Positions 1 to 11,385 are shown, numbered from the stretch's first letter. The stretch is DNA of 64,000 nt from Ceratorhiza oryzae-sativae (GCA_030998015.1 JARWMV010000021.1:174347-238346), one strand, 5' to 3'. Made by a program: numbers and translations. Notes: generated by a model not told the origin, from the letters alone.

Positions 1-574
1 TGCTTGAGGTTGGCAGAGCAGACTAAAATAATAGAAAATGTTAGTAATCCATAACAAGGCTGAGCCCATGGGTCTTCCCACTCTGCTGCATTTGCCCCTC
101 ATGTAAAAATCCCAAAATGTATGAGTGACCCAAGATCCATTTAATCATCTTGATTGCATGAGCAGCCACTTTGACCAACCCTGTATTGAGATCCAAAATA
201 TCACCAACAGCCAGATTAATCTACAGAATCAAATGGTCAAACTTGCATTGGATCATATGCTATTTTACATACTTGGTGCACCCAACAGTCAAATACCAGG
301 ATGTGAGGACATAAACAGTGCAAGCAAACCTGCATGGCACAGGAGTCACCCCTGGAATCTGAGACCCAGGCAATCACCCATGCTTGATGCTCACTTTCAG
401 CTGCATCAATGTTGGCCATTACGGCATTCAAGTGATTCTCTGCTGTCTTGTGCTGCACAGTGAAGTCATGGAATTTGATTGTGTACATCTAATCATAAGT
501 TAGCTTCAAGTAGGTAATTCAGGTAGATAAATCATGGCTACATACCTTGTACTCTACAGTTAACATTGAAGCCA
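1..574 (-). pseudogene. hAT transposase gene, distal fragment (continues beyond window start)
   Basis: Read on the minus strand, 488 to about 237 encodes a DUF659-like hAT transposase segment with the order KTAENHL, then WVSDSRGD, then LVFDCWVHQV. This matches the usual 'KTAE..., VSDAGGD..., LDCWAHQ' layout of fungal hAT proteins. A frame change near 240-230 leads into a further conserved stretch (VGDILDLNTG, then AIKMIKWILGHS) reaching about 30. The upstream exon (574-546, ending in VEYK) is joined through a 57-bp intron (489-545, GTATGT...TTAG on the minus strand). The missing N-terminal half lies at 13771-14500, on the far side of the inserted LINE. The frame change means this copy is not intact. 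Family assignment is by motif recognition only. Confidence 0.7.
562..574. repeat. Target-site duplication of the LINE, left copy
   Basis: AACATTGAAGCCA here matches AACATCGAAGCCA at 13771-13783, directly after the poly(A) tail, with one T/C difference at a CpG. The hAT coding frame is continuous if one copy and everything between is removed. Confidence 0.7.
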
Positions 575-750
575 GAGGACAACCACCACCAGCAAGCACA
601 GCCACATAGGTCTCAACTGGGATCTATCTTGTCTAAACTGGGTTTTCCAACACATTTTTCCACTCTATTCTAACTAGCTTTATTACTGGATCTGGAACTA
701 TGTCGACAAGGAGCAGTGGCACAGCTTGAAAACTGCCAATCCCAGGGACT

Positions 751-1284
751 ATGGCAACAAGGCGATCAAACACACCAGCAGGAACACAAGCTGCCAGCAT
801 ATTGGCAATTTCTACCCCAGCATCCCCAGCAACCCCCTCTGCCCTGAACATGTTGACAGTCTCCCCTGCACCTGTAGAGTCACCCACTACAATGGTGCAG
901 AGAGCAATGTTGACTAAAGATGCGATCAAGGAACTCTTGAGTTGCAGACTTGTTGAGGGCTCCACCCACCCTGCGTTTGAGAAGCTCATTGAGATCTTGC
1001 TCAACTTCACAGGAAAGGAGACAGCAGGGGAGCCAGACTTTGAGATGGTCTGGGAGGTACCAGTAGCAGTGGGCACTCTACTCAGAGACACACTAGGGAA
1101 AATTGTGTCAGAGGCTACAGCTGACGCCTCTATTCACAGGTTCACAAGCATCAGGGACAAGGCAAAAGAGGAAGCCCAGAAGGAGATCCTAGGAGAGTTG
1201 GAGGACAAGAAGAAGAGACTGGAAGAAATGAAGGAGATCATTGTTGTGACCCTCTGGAGGCTCCCTTGTGAAGCACTTAAGTAG
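751..1284 (+). CDS. Open frame in LINE leader, function unknown
   Basis: A 177-codon frame lies in the LINE 5' region. Its N-terminal half is Ala/Ser/Pro/Thr-rich. The C-terminal third is charged and could form a coiled coil (EEAQKEILGELEDKKKRLEE). I recognise no domain. It could be an extra 5' ORF of the LINE, an ORF1 exon displaced by decay, or chance. The overlapping minus-strand frame (633-1091) looks no better. Confidence 0.25.
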   Translation: MATRRSNTPAGTQAASILAISTPASPATPSALNMLTVSPAPVESPTTMVQRAMLTKDAIKELLSCRLVEGSTHPAFEKLIEILLNFTGKETAGEPDFEMVWEVPVAVGTLLRDTLGKIVSEATADASIHRFTSIRDKAKEEAQKEILGELEDKKKRLEEMKEIIVVTLWRLPCEALK

Positions 1285-1361
1285 TGGCTGCATTGACGGT
1301 TTGGTGCTATGCAGTATGTATTGAGTGTTCTAGTTACAGTGTTTGCTATGGTCTATGGTGG

Positions 1362-1418
1362 TTGACAAGATAAAGCAAGCTGAGGCGTCCAGTCTTGCTT
1401 TATCCTTCTTATATATAC
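1362..1418 (+). repeat. Short dispersed repeat with internal hairpin
   Basis: The sequence starting TTGACAAGATAAAGCAAGC and ending near TCTTATATATA closely resembles 38795-38850 (starting TTGACAAGGTAGAGCAAGC). Both contain AGCAAG and CTTGCT as inverted halves and end in a TATA-like run. This may be a shared transposon promoter or terminus. Confidence 0.4.
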
Positions 1419-1574
1419 CTGTGGCTGCAGTGGCTGCAGATGTATTATCTAAGCACACTCCACAGTAGGTGTAGGTTATGTACAGTACTATGGGTTAGGT
1501 AATTGTTTGTCTTAAGTTTGTACAGCTCCAAATCTTATAGAGCCGCACAAGGTCCGAGGGGTAGGCACTGAGGT

Positions 1575-1704
1575 CACGTGATCCTGCCATAAGCGCCGAG
1601 ATCACGTGACAACTCACTCCTTGCTCCAAGTAACAATGGAGAGAAATGCTGGAGCAAGTTCAGGGTAACCACCGTAAGTGCCAGCTAAGCGCCGAGGTCA
1701 CGTG
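1575..1704. promoter_or_regulatory. Three CACGTG boxes upstream of LINE ORF1
   Basis: CACGTG occurs at 1575-1580, 1603-1608 and 1699-1704, each inside a longer repeat of the form GCCGAG(A/G)TCACGTGA(C). They lie 100-230 bp before the ORF1 ATG. CACGTG is the core of bHLH (E-box/CBF1-like) binding sites. A role as the LINE's internal promoter is inference. Confidence 0.4.
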
Positions 1705-1800
1705 ACCCTGTTTATGGCTTGTTCTGCTTAGGAAAAATGCCATAAATCTGTAAGAATATTTGGTTGTTTTGTTATGTCTGTTTGACAGGTCATAACAATC

Positions 1801-3042
1801 ATGAGTGCAACAGAAGATGGGCTGACGCAAGAAAAACTAGAGCTGGCTGGAGAGAGGGGCCAACTAGTAGAAGAGAAGTGAAAGCTACAGCTTGAGAGGG
1901 CGTGCCTAGATGGAGCCTTGGATGGAATGAACAGGGCGGTGCAAAGGTTGGAGGAGGAGCAAGGAAAGTGGACTAAGTTGAGGGAAGAGTGCTCTCTTGC
2001 ACCTGCAAAAGCCCCTTCAGTACCAGCAATGACAAACACTAACCAAGCTCAGCCTATGGGGTGCAGAGCAGAGCCGGAGGGCAAAGCTAGCTGGGACTCT
2101 GTGGAGACTGGGAACCAGGGGAGGACACAGGGTGGAGGAGGAAGCTATGCAGTGGCAGTAGAGAGGGGAGCAGTCTGGCCCCTGCCAGGCAAGACCCCCC
2201 TAGGAAGCTCTCTATTGGAGAAGCAGATTCAAGAAGGGGCAGAGAGACTGAGACGAGGCAAGGAGCATCAAGAAAGACAGTTGATGATTGACCTGGAGGT
2301 TGTCTTGGGTCAGAGGGGCTTGCAGAATGTCACTGAACAAGACCTACTTGAGCAGGCGCAGAAGGCAGTCAAGAGGATTCAAGAAATGGACCTGCTGAGA
2401 GGAAAACCCGAGACTGTCAAGTTCACCTCAGTGGCAAAACAAGTGAACAGAGGACTTCTCTACAAGTTGAATTCAGTGGAAGCTAGGAGATGGCTGGTGC
2501 ACCCAGACATCTGCTACAGATTCACTGACAGTTTTGGTTGTTCAGTACAAATCCGAGAGCACAAATTCCCCATTCTAGTACAACACGTCCCAATCAGCCT
2601 TGATGTCATCAAGAAGGCAACAGTAGACAACCTTGAGGAGACCAACAAACTACTGAAAGGCTCAATACTCAGCTTAAGGTGGATTAGGGACCCCTCAAGG
2701 TGCAAACCAGAACAGTGCAATGCACACTTAATCATTCACTGCTCATCAAAGGAGACTGCAAACTGCTGGATAGAGAATCAGATGATGTTAGAAGGGAAAG
2801 ATTGCTCCTTGGTGAAGTTGCTTTCCACCCTGTTAAGATGTTATAACTGCCAAATGCCAGGACACCAGGCAAGAGCATGCACCACTCCCCAGACTTGTGG
2901 CAATTGCAGAGCTGGCCATTGGACTGAGAGCTGCATGAACAGACATGATACCTATTGTGTGACCTGCAAGACCAAGGGACACCCAACCTGGTCAATGTCT
3001 TGCCTGGGTTATGCTACCAGGTGTGCCAACCTATCTGATTGA
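1801..3042 (+). pseudogene. LINE ORF1, gag-like nucleic-acid-binding protein
   Basis: The best start is ATG 1801. The frame is continuous to 3042 except for a TGA at 1879-1881, where Arg is a natural fit between EEK and KLQL. The N-terminus is rich in charged residues and likely coiled coil. A central region without recognised motifs is followed by a C-terminal array of Cys-rich knuckles: CYNCQMPGHQARAC, CGNCRAGHWTESC and CVTCKTKGHPTWSMSC. This triple knuckle arrangement is typical of ORF1 proteins of Tad/I-type LINEs, which coat element RNA. About 413 codons in all. The 310 bp between this ORF and ORF2 carry no convincing gene. Confidence 0.75.
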
Positions 3043-3352
3043 GTCCCAGATAACCACTACCGATTCTATGTTACTAGTCAACCATGGACTTGGGAACTTC
3101 TGGGCTCTGAGCAATTGAAACAACAATTTTGTCCCCCACACACCTGAAGGGAACCCCCTCCTGCACCTGCCACACCTTTGGGTCCCAGTGCAACAGAGCC
3201 AGGCATCCTGGCGGAACACCCTTGGCCAGACAACCTAGCACAGCCTACACCTGGAGGATCAGTCATCCCACCTTGGCAGGCAATGATAACTGAGTACACC
3301 AACACCCCAACTACCACCACCCAACCCTCGCTAGTAACTCCTGCCTCCAATA

Positions 3353-5386
3353 ATGCCTAGACGACCCAACAAACCCAACACTAGAGAACTTGGAAAACTC
3401 AAAATCTGGCAGCACAACGTTAACACCTCCCCTCTTGTGCAACACAAATTAATGAAAGCAGCAAACCCAGACAGTTGGGATATACTAGCCATCCAGGAAC
3501 CAGCAATTAACAACAAGAATGCTATCAGTATCACATCCAAATGGATTTCTGTCTACCCCACAAATCACCTTCAAGATGGTCAGCCCCAATCCAGATCACT
3601 ACTGCTAGTCAACCAGAAACTATCGACAAACTGCTGGAAGGCTATTGCATTAGGGACAGCAGACCTCACGGCCATCAAACTTGAGACCTCAAGAGGAAAG
3701 ACGCAAATCTACAACATCTATAACAACGGTGCTCACGACAAAACGATTGACCTCCTAGAAGCTCATCTAGCCAATACACCCAGGAACGTCAATGTGATCC
3801 TACTAGGTGACTTTAACAGACATCACCCATTCTGGGATGAGCTGAGAAACAAACACCTGTTCACAGATGCAAGACTAGAGGCGGCCGAGTGACTCTTGGA
3901 GATCATCACAAACAATGACCTTGTGATGACACTACCCGGTGGGATGCCCACCCATGAATTGTTCACTACTCACAACCTGTCTAGGTTAGACAACGTTTTT
4001 GTCTCAGCAAGAATTGAGGACAACGCCAATCTGTGCACAGCCATACAGGCACCAAGGATCTCTTCCACCAACCACTTTGCAATCCACACGGTCATCAACC
4101 TCACCTGTGAGTGGGCAAAAACAGAGACCAAGCGGAACTTCCTGAAAACAGACTGGGTTGAGTTCAGGAAAAAGCTTGAGACTTGGACTGAAACGCTACC
4201 TATAGGAAAGATTATGACGGTTAGGAGGTTTAACAAACGCCTCAAAGACCTGATGAAGGCAATCCAATCAACAATTGAAGAACTTGTACCTGTCACCAGG
4301 CAGAGCCTGCACACAAAGAGATGGTGGTCAACGGAACTCACATGGCTATGGAAGGAGAAAAACAAGCTGAGTAGATTGATCTGCTGCTACAACTATGAGG
4401 ATGGACACCCCATTCACAACAAACACAAACAGGTTGAAAATGATTTCAGAAGTGCTGTGAAGGAGGCTCAGAGATCGTGCTGGAACAACTTCATCGATAA
4501 CTCAGATGGAAGTGACCTATGGGCAGCCCACTGCTATCTGACAGGCATCAAGGGAGACGGAGGCGCAACTAGGATCCCCACCCTGACAGTAGACGAACCC
4601 AATGGAGAAAAACACAAATGCAAGATGAACAAGGAGAAAAAGGGGGCATTCTTTGGAAACTTCTTCCCCACTCCAGCTGAATGCGATGTCCTGGAAGACA
4701 ACAACTACGTTGACAACATAGAACAGTTCAGAAGGGTCACAGGTGCGCAACTGGACTGTGTTATAGCTAAACTCCAGCTGCACAAAGCACTGGGCCCGGA
4801 TGGAATCCCGAACTGTGTTTTCATCAATTGCGCAGACCTACTTGTCCCCTTGCTGATCCCACTCTACCGTGCAACATTCACCCTGAAGTACTACCTGCAA
4901 GCTTGGCAAGAATCCACCACAGTGGTTCTTCGAAAACCTGGGAAACCTGACTACTCCAAACCAAAAGCCTACAGACCTATCACACTCCTGAATGTCATCT
5001 CAAAGCTCCTCTCAGCATGCGTAGCAGAGGAACTGAACCAGATAGCTGAGAAATGGAACCTCCTACCAGAACACCACTTCAGGGGACGGCAGGGGTGCAC
5101 AACCTCTGACTCAATGCACACCTTGGCCTTGTTCATCAAGAATGCCTGGCAAAACAGAGACATTGTGGCTAGTCTATTCCTAGATGTTTCTGGTGCTTTC
5201 CCAAATGCCAGCCCCACTATGCTGGCCCACAACCTACAAAAGAGTGGAATACCAGAAGACTATGTCACCTGGATGAGCGGAAACTAGCTGGCCGGACTAC
5301 AGTGCTAAAATTTGACAACTACAAATCTGAGAAGCTAGAGATCAAGCATGGCATTGATCAAGGCTGCCCGCTATTGTGTATATTTT
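3353..5386 (+). pseudogene. LINE ORF2, part 1: endonuclease and N-terminal reverse transcriptase
   Basis: From ATG 3353 the frame reads an exonuclease-endonuclease-phosphatase domain: 'WQHNVN' near the start, 'AIQEP' (catalytic Glu), 'ILLGDFNRHHPFW' (catalytic Asp/Asn), then a later 'STNHFAI' (SDH-like). A TGA at 3890-3892 interrupts the same frame just after GDFN. The RT follows, with KALGPDGIPN, then a PITLLNVISKLL motif, then FLDVSGAFPN. Near 5280 the frame changes (an expected GGAAAA is GGAAA). It continues as GIDQGCPL (RT motif B) until Ty3-A cuts it at 5386. The frame resumes at 11680. Confidence 0.85.
5382..5386. repeat. Target-site duplication of Ty3-A, left copy
   Basis: ATTTT directly before the LTR matches ATTTT at 11675-11679 directly after the other LTR. 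Removing the element and one copy joins LINE motif B to the YIDD region in frame. Confidence 0.9.
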
Positions 5387-5661
5387 TGCTACGACCCGTA
5401 GGAGGGCTTGTACTAAAACCGACAGACACAGTAAGGGGGATGCAAAGGTATTTCGACCTGCGGAGCAGGCTCGAGATCCTTTGGTATATGTATTCACAGT
5501 AGCATACAATCGAAACCTAGTACATAAGCGAAAACCATACAAAAGAGGAAATACAACAAAGAAACGAGGCAGTCAGAATCTTGGCATTGCCCAATTGAGA
5601 AACAGGTCATATGGGCCATGGTATAAGTCCGGGGTAAGGCCGATTGGTGTGGCTCACGACA
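5387..5661 (-). repeat. Ty3-A 3' LTR
   Basis: This 275-bp repeat is nearly identical to 11400-11674 and has TG...CA ends. It holds a TATA-like CATATA and the 12-nt sequence AGGTCGAAATAC (sense) that pairs with the primer-binding site. Confidence 0.93.
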
Positions 5662-5672
5662 CTATCCCCCCC

Positions 5673-7906
5673 TTAGGATCTCTTGGAGGATTTCGAGAGT
5701 CCTGAACGAGGCTCAGCAGAGCCTTTCTGTTTGGCCTGCCTCAATCGCTCCTTCTTGTAGTCTAGTACTGCATCCTTTGCTCCAGTAAGATCCTTCTCCC
5801 AAAGCCATTCATTTTCCTCAGGACCAAAGCCAACCCATTTGACAAGGTACTTCCACTTTCCACGCTCACGTTTGCCATCTATAATTTTCTCAACCTCCTG
5901 AATATTATCTTCACCAGTTGGTGTCTCAATGGCTGGAGGTGGGGGTGGTACACGTATGGGGTCAACTCGATAAGGAGAGAGTTTGCCAATATAGAAGACA
6001 TTGTGGACCTTCATAGATGCAGGTAGTTCAAGGTGGTAGGCAGCAGGAGAAATTTGCTCAGTTATCTTGAATGGCCCTAATCGCTGATGGTCTAGCTTCT
6101 TGGATGGTTGCTGAGTATGAATGTTTTTTGCATCAAGCCAGACCTTGTCACCAATATTAAAGTTGGGCAGCACATTATTATTTCCAGCTTTCATGCGCTC
6201 CTTGGCCATGTGAAGTGAGCTGAGAACCTCTTCCTGCACTTGCACAAGTTGTTTGATATGTTCTTCTGCTGCAGGTACACTAGTAATCTCACCAGTGGGT
6301 GTAATGGATGGGTGTCGACCATACAAGGCAAAAAATGGGGAAGTGCCAGTTGCACTGTGTGCTGCATTGTTGTAGGAGAACTCTGCAGTAGACAACCACT
6401 TGACCCAATCATCCTGTTTGTGTGATACAAATGCCCTCAGGTAGTGCTCTATTGTCTGGTTGACCCTTTCAGTTTGGCCATCTGTCTCTGGGTGGAATGC
6501 AGATGATAAACTAGGTCGGATTCCAAGTCTCTGATATAGCGCCTTCAGGAAATGGCTCTTGAAAGTGGGACCACGATCAGAGACAGTCTGGTCAGGAGTA
6601 CCATGTAACTTCCATACGTTATCCAGGAATAGCTGAGCTAGTTCAGAGGCACTCATAGACTCTCGACAAGGGATAAAATGACCAAACTTGGTGAATGAAT
6701 CAATGACAACCAAGATACTGTCATATCCAGATGATTTTGGGAGTTTGACAATCATATCATAAGAGATAATTGAGAATGGGCAAGTGGGCACTTCCAGTGT
6801 TTGCAATGGCAGAGGTGCTTGTTTGGCAGGGCAGATACGCTGACAGGTATCACAGTGCTCAACATAGCGATTGACCCATGCCTTCATACCCGGCCAGTAG
6901 TAGCTCCTAGATACCAACTCAAGTGAATGTGCCTGTCCTGGGTGTCCAGATACTGGTGAGTCATGGAACAACAGCAGAAGCAGGTGTTTGATCTTCTCAT
7001 CATCAGGTACTACTACCCTGTTTTGATAGTGCAGAAGGCCATTTTGGAGTACATAGTCCTTGAATTTTGCTCGCACTGTAGCTGGTGCCTTTTCTGGGGA
7101 ATTTCCAAGGAAGTGAAGGATGACTCTAAAGAAACATCCTCAGGGGTGCTGACTCGTATCATAGCTCTGATCTCTTCTTCTGTAGGTGCCTCAATACTGG
7201 CTGCAACCACAAACTGTGATTCAGGAATCATGACTTGGGCAGTTTCTGGGATACGCGCATAGTCAGCTCTCCGTGATAGAGCATCTGGCTTCTCTGACTG
7301 TTTTCCAGGCCTGGTATGCAATGATAAAGTTATACGTTGCAAGGATTAGGTGCCAGCGAGCATGCTGACGATTGAAGTTGTGTGCAGTTTTCCAGTATTC
7401 TAAGTTTCTGTGATCAGTAAAAACTGTGACTGGATCCTTGGTTCCCTCCAGGTAAATGCGCCAATTCTCAAATGAACGAATGATGGCTAGGAGTTCTTTA
7501 TCATGTGTATCATAGTTCCGCTCTGCTGGTGAGAAGCTCTCAGACATGAATGCAATAGGATGTAAACGGCCATCATCCTGATGCTGATTTAGTACAGCAC
7601 CCATGGCCACACCTGACACATCAGTTTCAAGGAAAAAAGGCTTATCCAGATCTGCATGTGCAAGAACAGGGCAAGTAGAAATTGCATGCTTAAGTTCATC
7701 AAAGGCCAGTTGCTGCATAGTTCCCCAAGTCCATGGTGTACCCTTGACTGTCAAATCATGAAGTGAACGAGCTATTCGGCTAAATGACTTTATGAACCGT
7801 CTATAAAAATTGACAAATCCTAGAAATGACTGAACTTCCTTGACTGAGGTAGGAACAGGCCATTCCTTCACTGCTTTGACCTTTGCTTCATCCATTGAGA
7901 TCCCAT
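5673..7906 (-). pseudogene. Ty3-A pol, part 2: RT thumb, RNase H, integrase, chromodomain
   Basis: Sense is minus. 7906-7263 gives the RT C-terminus (SFLGFVNFYRRFI) and RNase H (ETDVSG, ERNYDTHDKELLAI, FTDHRNLEYW). After a frame change near 7320 the frame continues with RPGKQSEKPDALSRR. A second frame change near 7100 (one A missing from a run) opens the integrase frame (7076-5673). That frame has an HHCC zinc domain (HCDTCQRIC), a DDE core (VVIDSFTKF, SDRGPTF, HPETDGQTERVNQ), and a chromodomain-type end (YLVKWVGFGPEENEW). The chromodomain class targets heterochromatin in related elements. The stop is TAA at 5673-5675. Confidence 0.88.
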
Positions 7907-8293
7907 CTACCTGTCACGAACTGACACGCATATATCCACTCTATAATATTTTCTCGATTTACTACATTTTATGAGATCATCTTCAAAACATACTTGCCTT
8001 TTATGGTATATCTGTGTCATGTGACTCAGGGAATGTTCCGGACCGGTAACCAAGATGTATTTCAACTCCAATGTGAAATTCTGCAGTTCCGCAGTCGCTT
8101 CTACTGCTTCTATCTCTTATCTGTCGTGACTCACTGTACAGACTTGTTTGTTATGATGTGGCTCGTACTATGTATATAAACCAGGTCAAGTTCGCAGAGG
8201 ACTCCTCAAGAACTTGACCTCTCGTCGAATACAAGTTCTTTTATTTCTCTTACTATTTTCCTCGTCGCCTGACTTGTCGTCGTCGACACTACC
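7907..8293. repeat. CTACC target-site duplication pair around solo LTR-B
   Basis: CTACC at 7907-7911 and again at 8289-8293 brackets the solo LTR exactly. With one copy and the LTR removed, the Ty3-A RT frame runs on through the site (LGLIIL into VDGISMDEAK). Confidence 0.9.
7912..8288 (+). mobile_element. Solo LTR of the Ty3-B family
   Basis: This 377-bp sequence starts TGTCACGAACTGACACG and ends GTCGTCGTCGACA, matching the LTRs at 17074-17446 and 23638-24013. It retains the TATATAAA box and the GAACTTGACCT self-priming region. It likely arose by LTR-LTR recombination after a full Ty3-B inserted into Ty3-A. The 60-residue frame it contains recurs in every copy and is not a gene. Confidence 0.92.
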
Positions 8294-9539
8294 AATATAA
8301 TTAGCCCTAGGTAGGGTACTGTGGTGACATTAAAGAAACACTTGGACACCTTGCAGAACAGCTGGTTGTCTTTTAATCGGTAGAGCACCTCTTTGACATT
8401 TTGGGTATGCTTGGATGGGTCTTTGGAGAAAATAAGAATGTCATCAAGATAGACAATCACAGAAATGTCTAGTAGGTCCCGAAGCAAATCATTCATGAAG
8501 TGTTGGAATGCAGCAGGAGTGTTGGTCAACCCAAAAGGCATTACTAGATACTCAAAGTGCCCAAACTTTGTATGGAATGCTGTCTTCCACTCATCCCCTT
8601 CACGAACCCTAACATTATTGTATCCCCAGCATAAATCTAGTTTGGTAAAAATCTTGGCACCTTGGAGTTTTGCAATAAGATCATCCTGTCTTGGGAGTGG
8701 GTACCGGTTCTTGACTGTTATATCATTTAGCTTACAGTAGTCCACCACTAAGCGCAATGAGCCATCAGATTTTTTAACAAACATAACAGGGGCACCAGCT
8801 GGGGATTTACTATGCCGGATTTTTCCCGTAGCCAAGCCCTCATCAATCATCTCCTTGAGGGCATCTGACTCTGCTGGAGTCATGCTATGAATTGGCCCAA
8901 ATGGTGGGGTTTTGCCTTCCTCAAGGTCAATTGGGATGTCATATTCTCGATGGGGTGGAAGTTGTTTGAATTCTTCCTCTCCAAACACACTCAAGAACTC
9001 ATGGTACTCAGTTGGGATTTGGTTTGCTAGGGGGGTGGGGAGGTCCTCATATGGCTCTTCCATAGCTGACTGAATGAGATCAGCACAGCAAGATGACTGA
9101 CAGTAGGCACTCGGAAATGTAATTAAGAGCTTCTCCCAATCAATGTCTGGATTATGTCTCTGTAACCAATTGAGGCCAAGGACTGTCTCAAAAGTTCCAG
9201 TATTACAGACATAGAAGCGCTGAGTGTTTTCGTGCTCATTCAGTCGTACAGGGAGCTCTACTGCATGCCATATTTTGCCTAGAGGCTTGCCCTCTATGTT
9301 CAGGACACGCTTAGGCTTGTCTAATTGGATTAGAGGGAGTGCAAGGCGTCGAACTAAGTTGCCATTGATGAAACAGAGTGATGCTCCAGAGTCTACAAGT
9401 GCTTGAGTGGGTTTTTCTACTTTATTGACAGTCAGAGAGATTGGGACAATAAAATTCTTTTTTAATGACAAGGTACATATATCTATCGTCTCAGACTTCG
9501 ATTTCCTTCGGGACTTTGCACACGTGGTTGTACAAGTCC
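8294..9539 (-). pseudogene. Ty3-A pol, part 1: protease and reverse transcriptase
   Basis: Sense is minus. The frame is open from the end of gag, one base back (-1), with no ATG needed. It encodes an aspartic protease (ALVDSGASLCFI), then an RT with the conserved FVKKSDGSLRLVVDY, KLDLCWGYNNVR, MPFGLTNTPAAFQ and the catalytic VYLDDILIFS. It stops being collinear at 8294, where solo LTR-B is inserted, and resumes at 7906. Expression is probably as a Gag-Pol fusion through the GGGAAAA slip site at 9546-9552. Confidence 0.88.
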
Positions 9540-10793
9540 CTAGTCTTTTCCCGACTCAGCTCCAGACTCTGAACTCTCAGAATCAGGCTCTACTGCAGCA
9601 TTTCCTGATTCCTTCTTGATTTTGATCTCTGTCTTCGTCTCTTTAGCACTAGATAAACGCCAGCCTGTGCGGCAATCCTTGGCGTTGTGTCCTTTGCGCC
9701 CGCACTTGATGCATTCGCCTGCAGCTTTGCGCCGATCCTTCTCTGCCTGATCTACGTAGCTGGTAGAGTTTGTCAATGCAGGGGTTCGCGTCACCTTGGT
9801 GGCTGCTGTTGACGCTGTACGAGTTGCACTAGAAGCCCCCTTGGGGCGATTGCGATCCAAGTCGTTCTTGCGACGTGCGTTATCGATGCGAGTCGCAGCA
9901 GCAACGAGTTCGTTAAGGTCTTTTGGCTGTTCTGAAAGCATTGAGAGCTGCTCCTTAACCTTCCAGTGAAGTCCCCGCCTGAACTGCGCTCTATATGCGC
10001 TATCGTTCCAAGTAAGATCAGCCTTGAGCGTTTGGAACTCTGTCCAGTAGTCGGCAGTGGTGCCAGTTTGCTCTAGCTCTGTAATCTTTCGTTCTGCTGC
10101 ACGCCCCGCGTCTGGATCGCCAAAAGCACTAAGAAACGCTGCTTCGAGGTCGCCCCATGAGTTCAGAGCAGTTGGCATTTCGCGACGTCGCCCCCTGCTA
10201 ATGAGTGCCTCAAGAAGGGGCTGAGCCCAGTCGGCTGCTGCATCTTTGGTGTTCTGCAACAACCAGACCATTTCGGCGTTTTCGTCAGCAAATCGGTCTT
10301 GCATAAACGACAGGCAGACTGCCATGCGAGTCCACCACTGCTTCGCTGCTTTGCCTTTGGACTTCCCATCGTATGGATCAGGGATTGTGATCTTTGGGTT
10401 TCTGTATCCCTCTGGAGGAGCTGTTGTACCTCGGCGCACAGGCGTTGGCTCGCGTTTGGGCTGTTCTGGCATCTTCTCTTTTGGTTTGCTCGTCGCTAAG
10501 CCGCCGCTGGGCCCAAATGTTCTTTCCCCTAAGCCGAAATCATCGTCGTCATCGACGTTGCCAACTTTGTTAATGAGTGACTGTAGCTTATTATCCATGC
10601 TCTGGATCGTTGCTTGATCCTCTTCTCGTAGAGCTAATAGCTTTTCGACGAGGGTTTTGAGCCCTTGGATCTCAGCAATGACTGCTTCGACCGACATTTG
10701 CGACGGTTGCAACGGGTTTGGGTTGAGTACTGAGGGTTCGTTGACTGGGGAACGTGCTCTGGAGTGGGAGTGACTTCGGGTAACAACGGGCAT
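9540..10793 (-). CDS. Ty3-A gag
   Basis: This intact 417-residue frame begins MPVVTRSHSHSRARS (ATG at 10793). Residues about 35-80 look like a coiled coil. A retrotransposon Gag domain follows (ITIPDPYDGKSKGKAAKQW, AADWAQPLLEAL, TADYWTEFQTLKADL). A CCHC knuckle, CIKCGRKGHNAKDC, is near residue 350, and the tail is acidic. Gag forms the virus-like particle and binds element RNA. The last codons overlap the pol frame. The 606-bp leader between gag and the LTR (10794-11399) has no supported gene. Confidence 0.88.
   Translation of the reverse strand: MPVVTRSHSHSRARSPVNEPSVLNPNPLQPSQMSVEAVIAEIQGLKTLVEKLLALREEDQATIQSMDNKLQSLINKVGNVDDDDDFGLGERTFGPSGGLATSKPKEKMPEQPKREPTPVRRGTTAPPEGYRNPKITIPDPYDGKSKGKAAKQWWTRMAVCLSFMQDRFADENAEMVWLLQNTKDAAADWAQPLLEALISRGRRREMPTALNSWGDLEAAFLSAFGDPDAGRAAERKITELEQTGTTADYWTEFQTLKADLTWNDSAYRAQFRRGLHWKVKEQLSMLSEQPKDLNELVAAATRIDNARRKNDLDRNRPKGASSATRTASTAATKVTRTPALTNSTSYVDQAEKDRRKAAGECIKCGRKGHNAKDCRTGWRLSSAKETKTEIKIKKESGNAAVEPDSESSESGAESGKD
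9546..9552 (-). promoter_or_regulatory. Candidate -1 ribosomal frameshift site GGGAAAA
   Basis: On the sense strand the gag end reads TCG GGA AAA GAC TAG. G GGA AAA is an X XXY YYZ slippery heptamer in the correct phase, two codons before the stop. The -1 frame is open straight into pol. A downstream stimulatory structure was not assessed. Confidence 0.6.
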
Positions 10794-11385
10794 GTAAGAC
10801 GCTCGTACAGCGTCAGGCGGACTGTAGGTTTAATACCGGTAAGGCGTTCTATTAGGGTACGACGGGGCGCCAGAGCGACTAGGTACTAGATACAAAAGCG
10901 ATGGAGGTGGCCTCGCACACGATCTCGGCGGGGCGTGGTGAACCCGGCGGAGGCGAGGGCTTGTCTTCGTGCGAGTGGCGCCCAAGCGCTCGTTCGACAA
11001 GGTCAAAAAAATGGAGGGACTATGGTACAACGCTGGCAACCCAAGTGGGTCTTCACGCAGCGAGGTGATGAATAACCGATACGAGGTCTGGTACTGTGGG
11101 TTGAGCGAGCCTCTCGGGATGACGTACCAATGGTACTCTCGGATAAGAAACACCGAGTCCTCTACGAGTTCAGCTGTACACTCGGGATTGAATCCCACGC
11201 CTCAGAGCACCAGAAGATAGGCTATAAGGCCACAGGCAAGTGCAATTGTCCGCAAGTGCGGCTCAGTCGAAAAACGCACTCGTGTGCGTCGTGGGAAGGT
11301 GGCGATAACGATTCGCCCTAGACCAGATACCTCGACGCTTGTGCGGAGGGTTTTCTCGGATACCAAAGGCTCAGTTAGCCTAGTA

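Noticed and set aside
7994..8179. Small 61-residue frame recurring at 7994, 17156 and 23720
   Set aside because: It lies inside the Ty3-B LTR in each case; recurrence is due to the repeat, with no coding evidence.
11150..11215. tRNA-like GATTCAATCCCG box in the Ty3-A leader
   Set aside because: No matching acceptor stem or A box at the right distance; also needless given the self-priming site.
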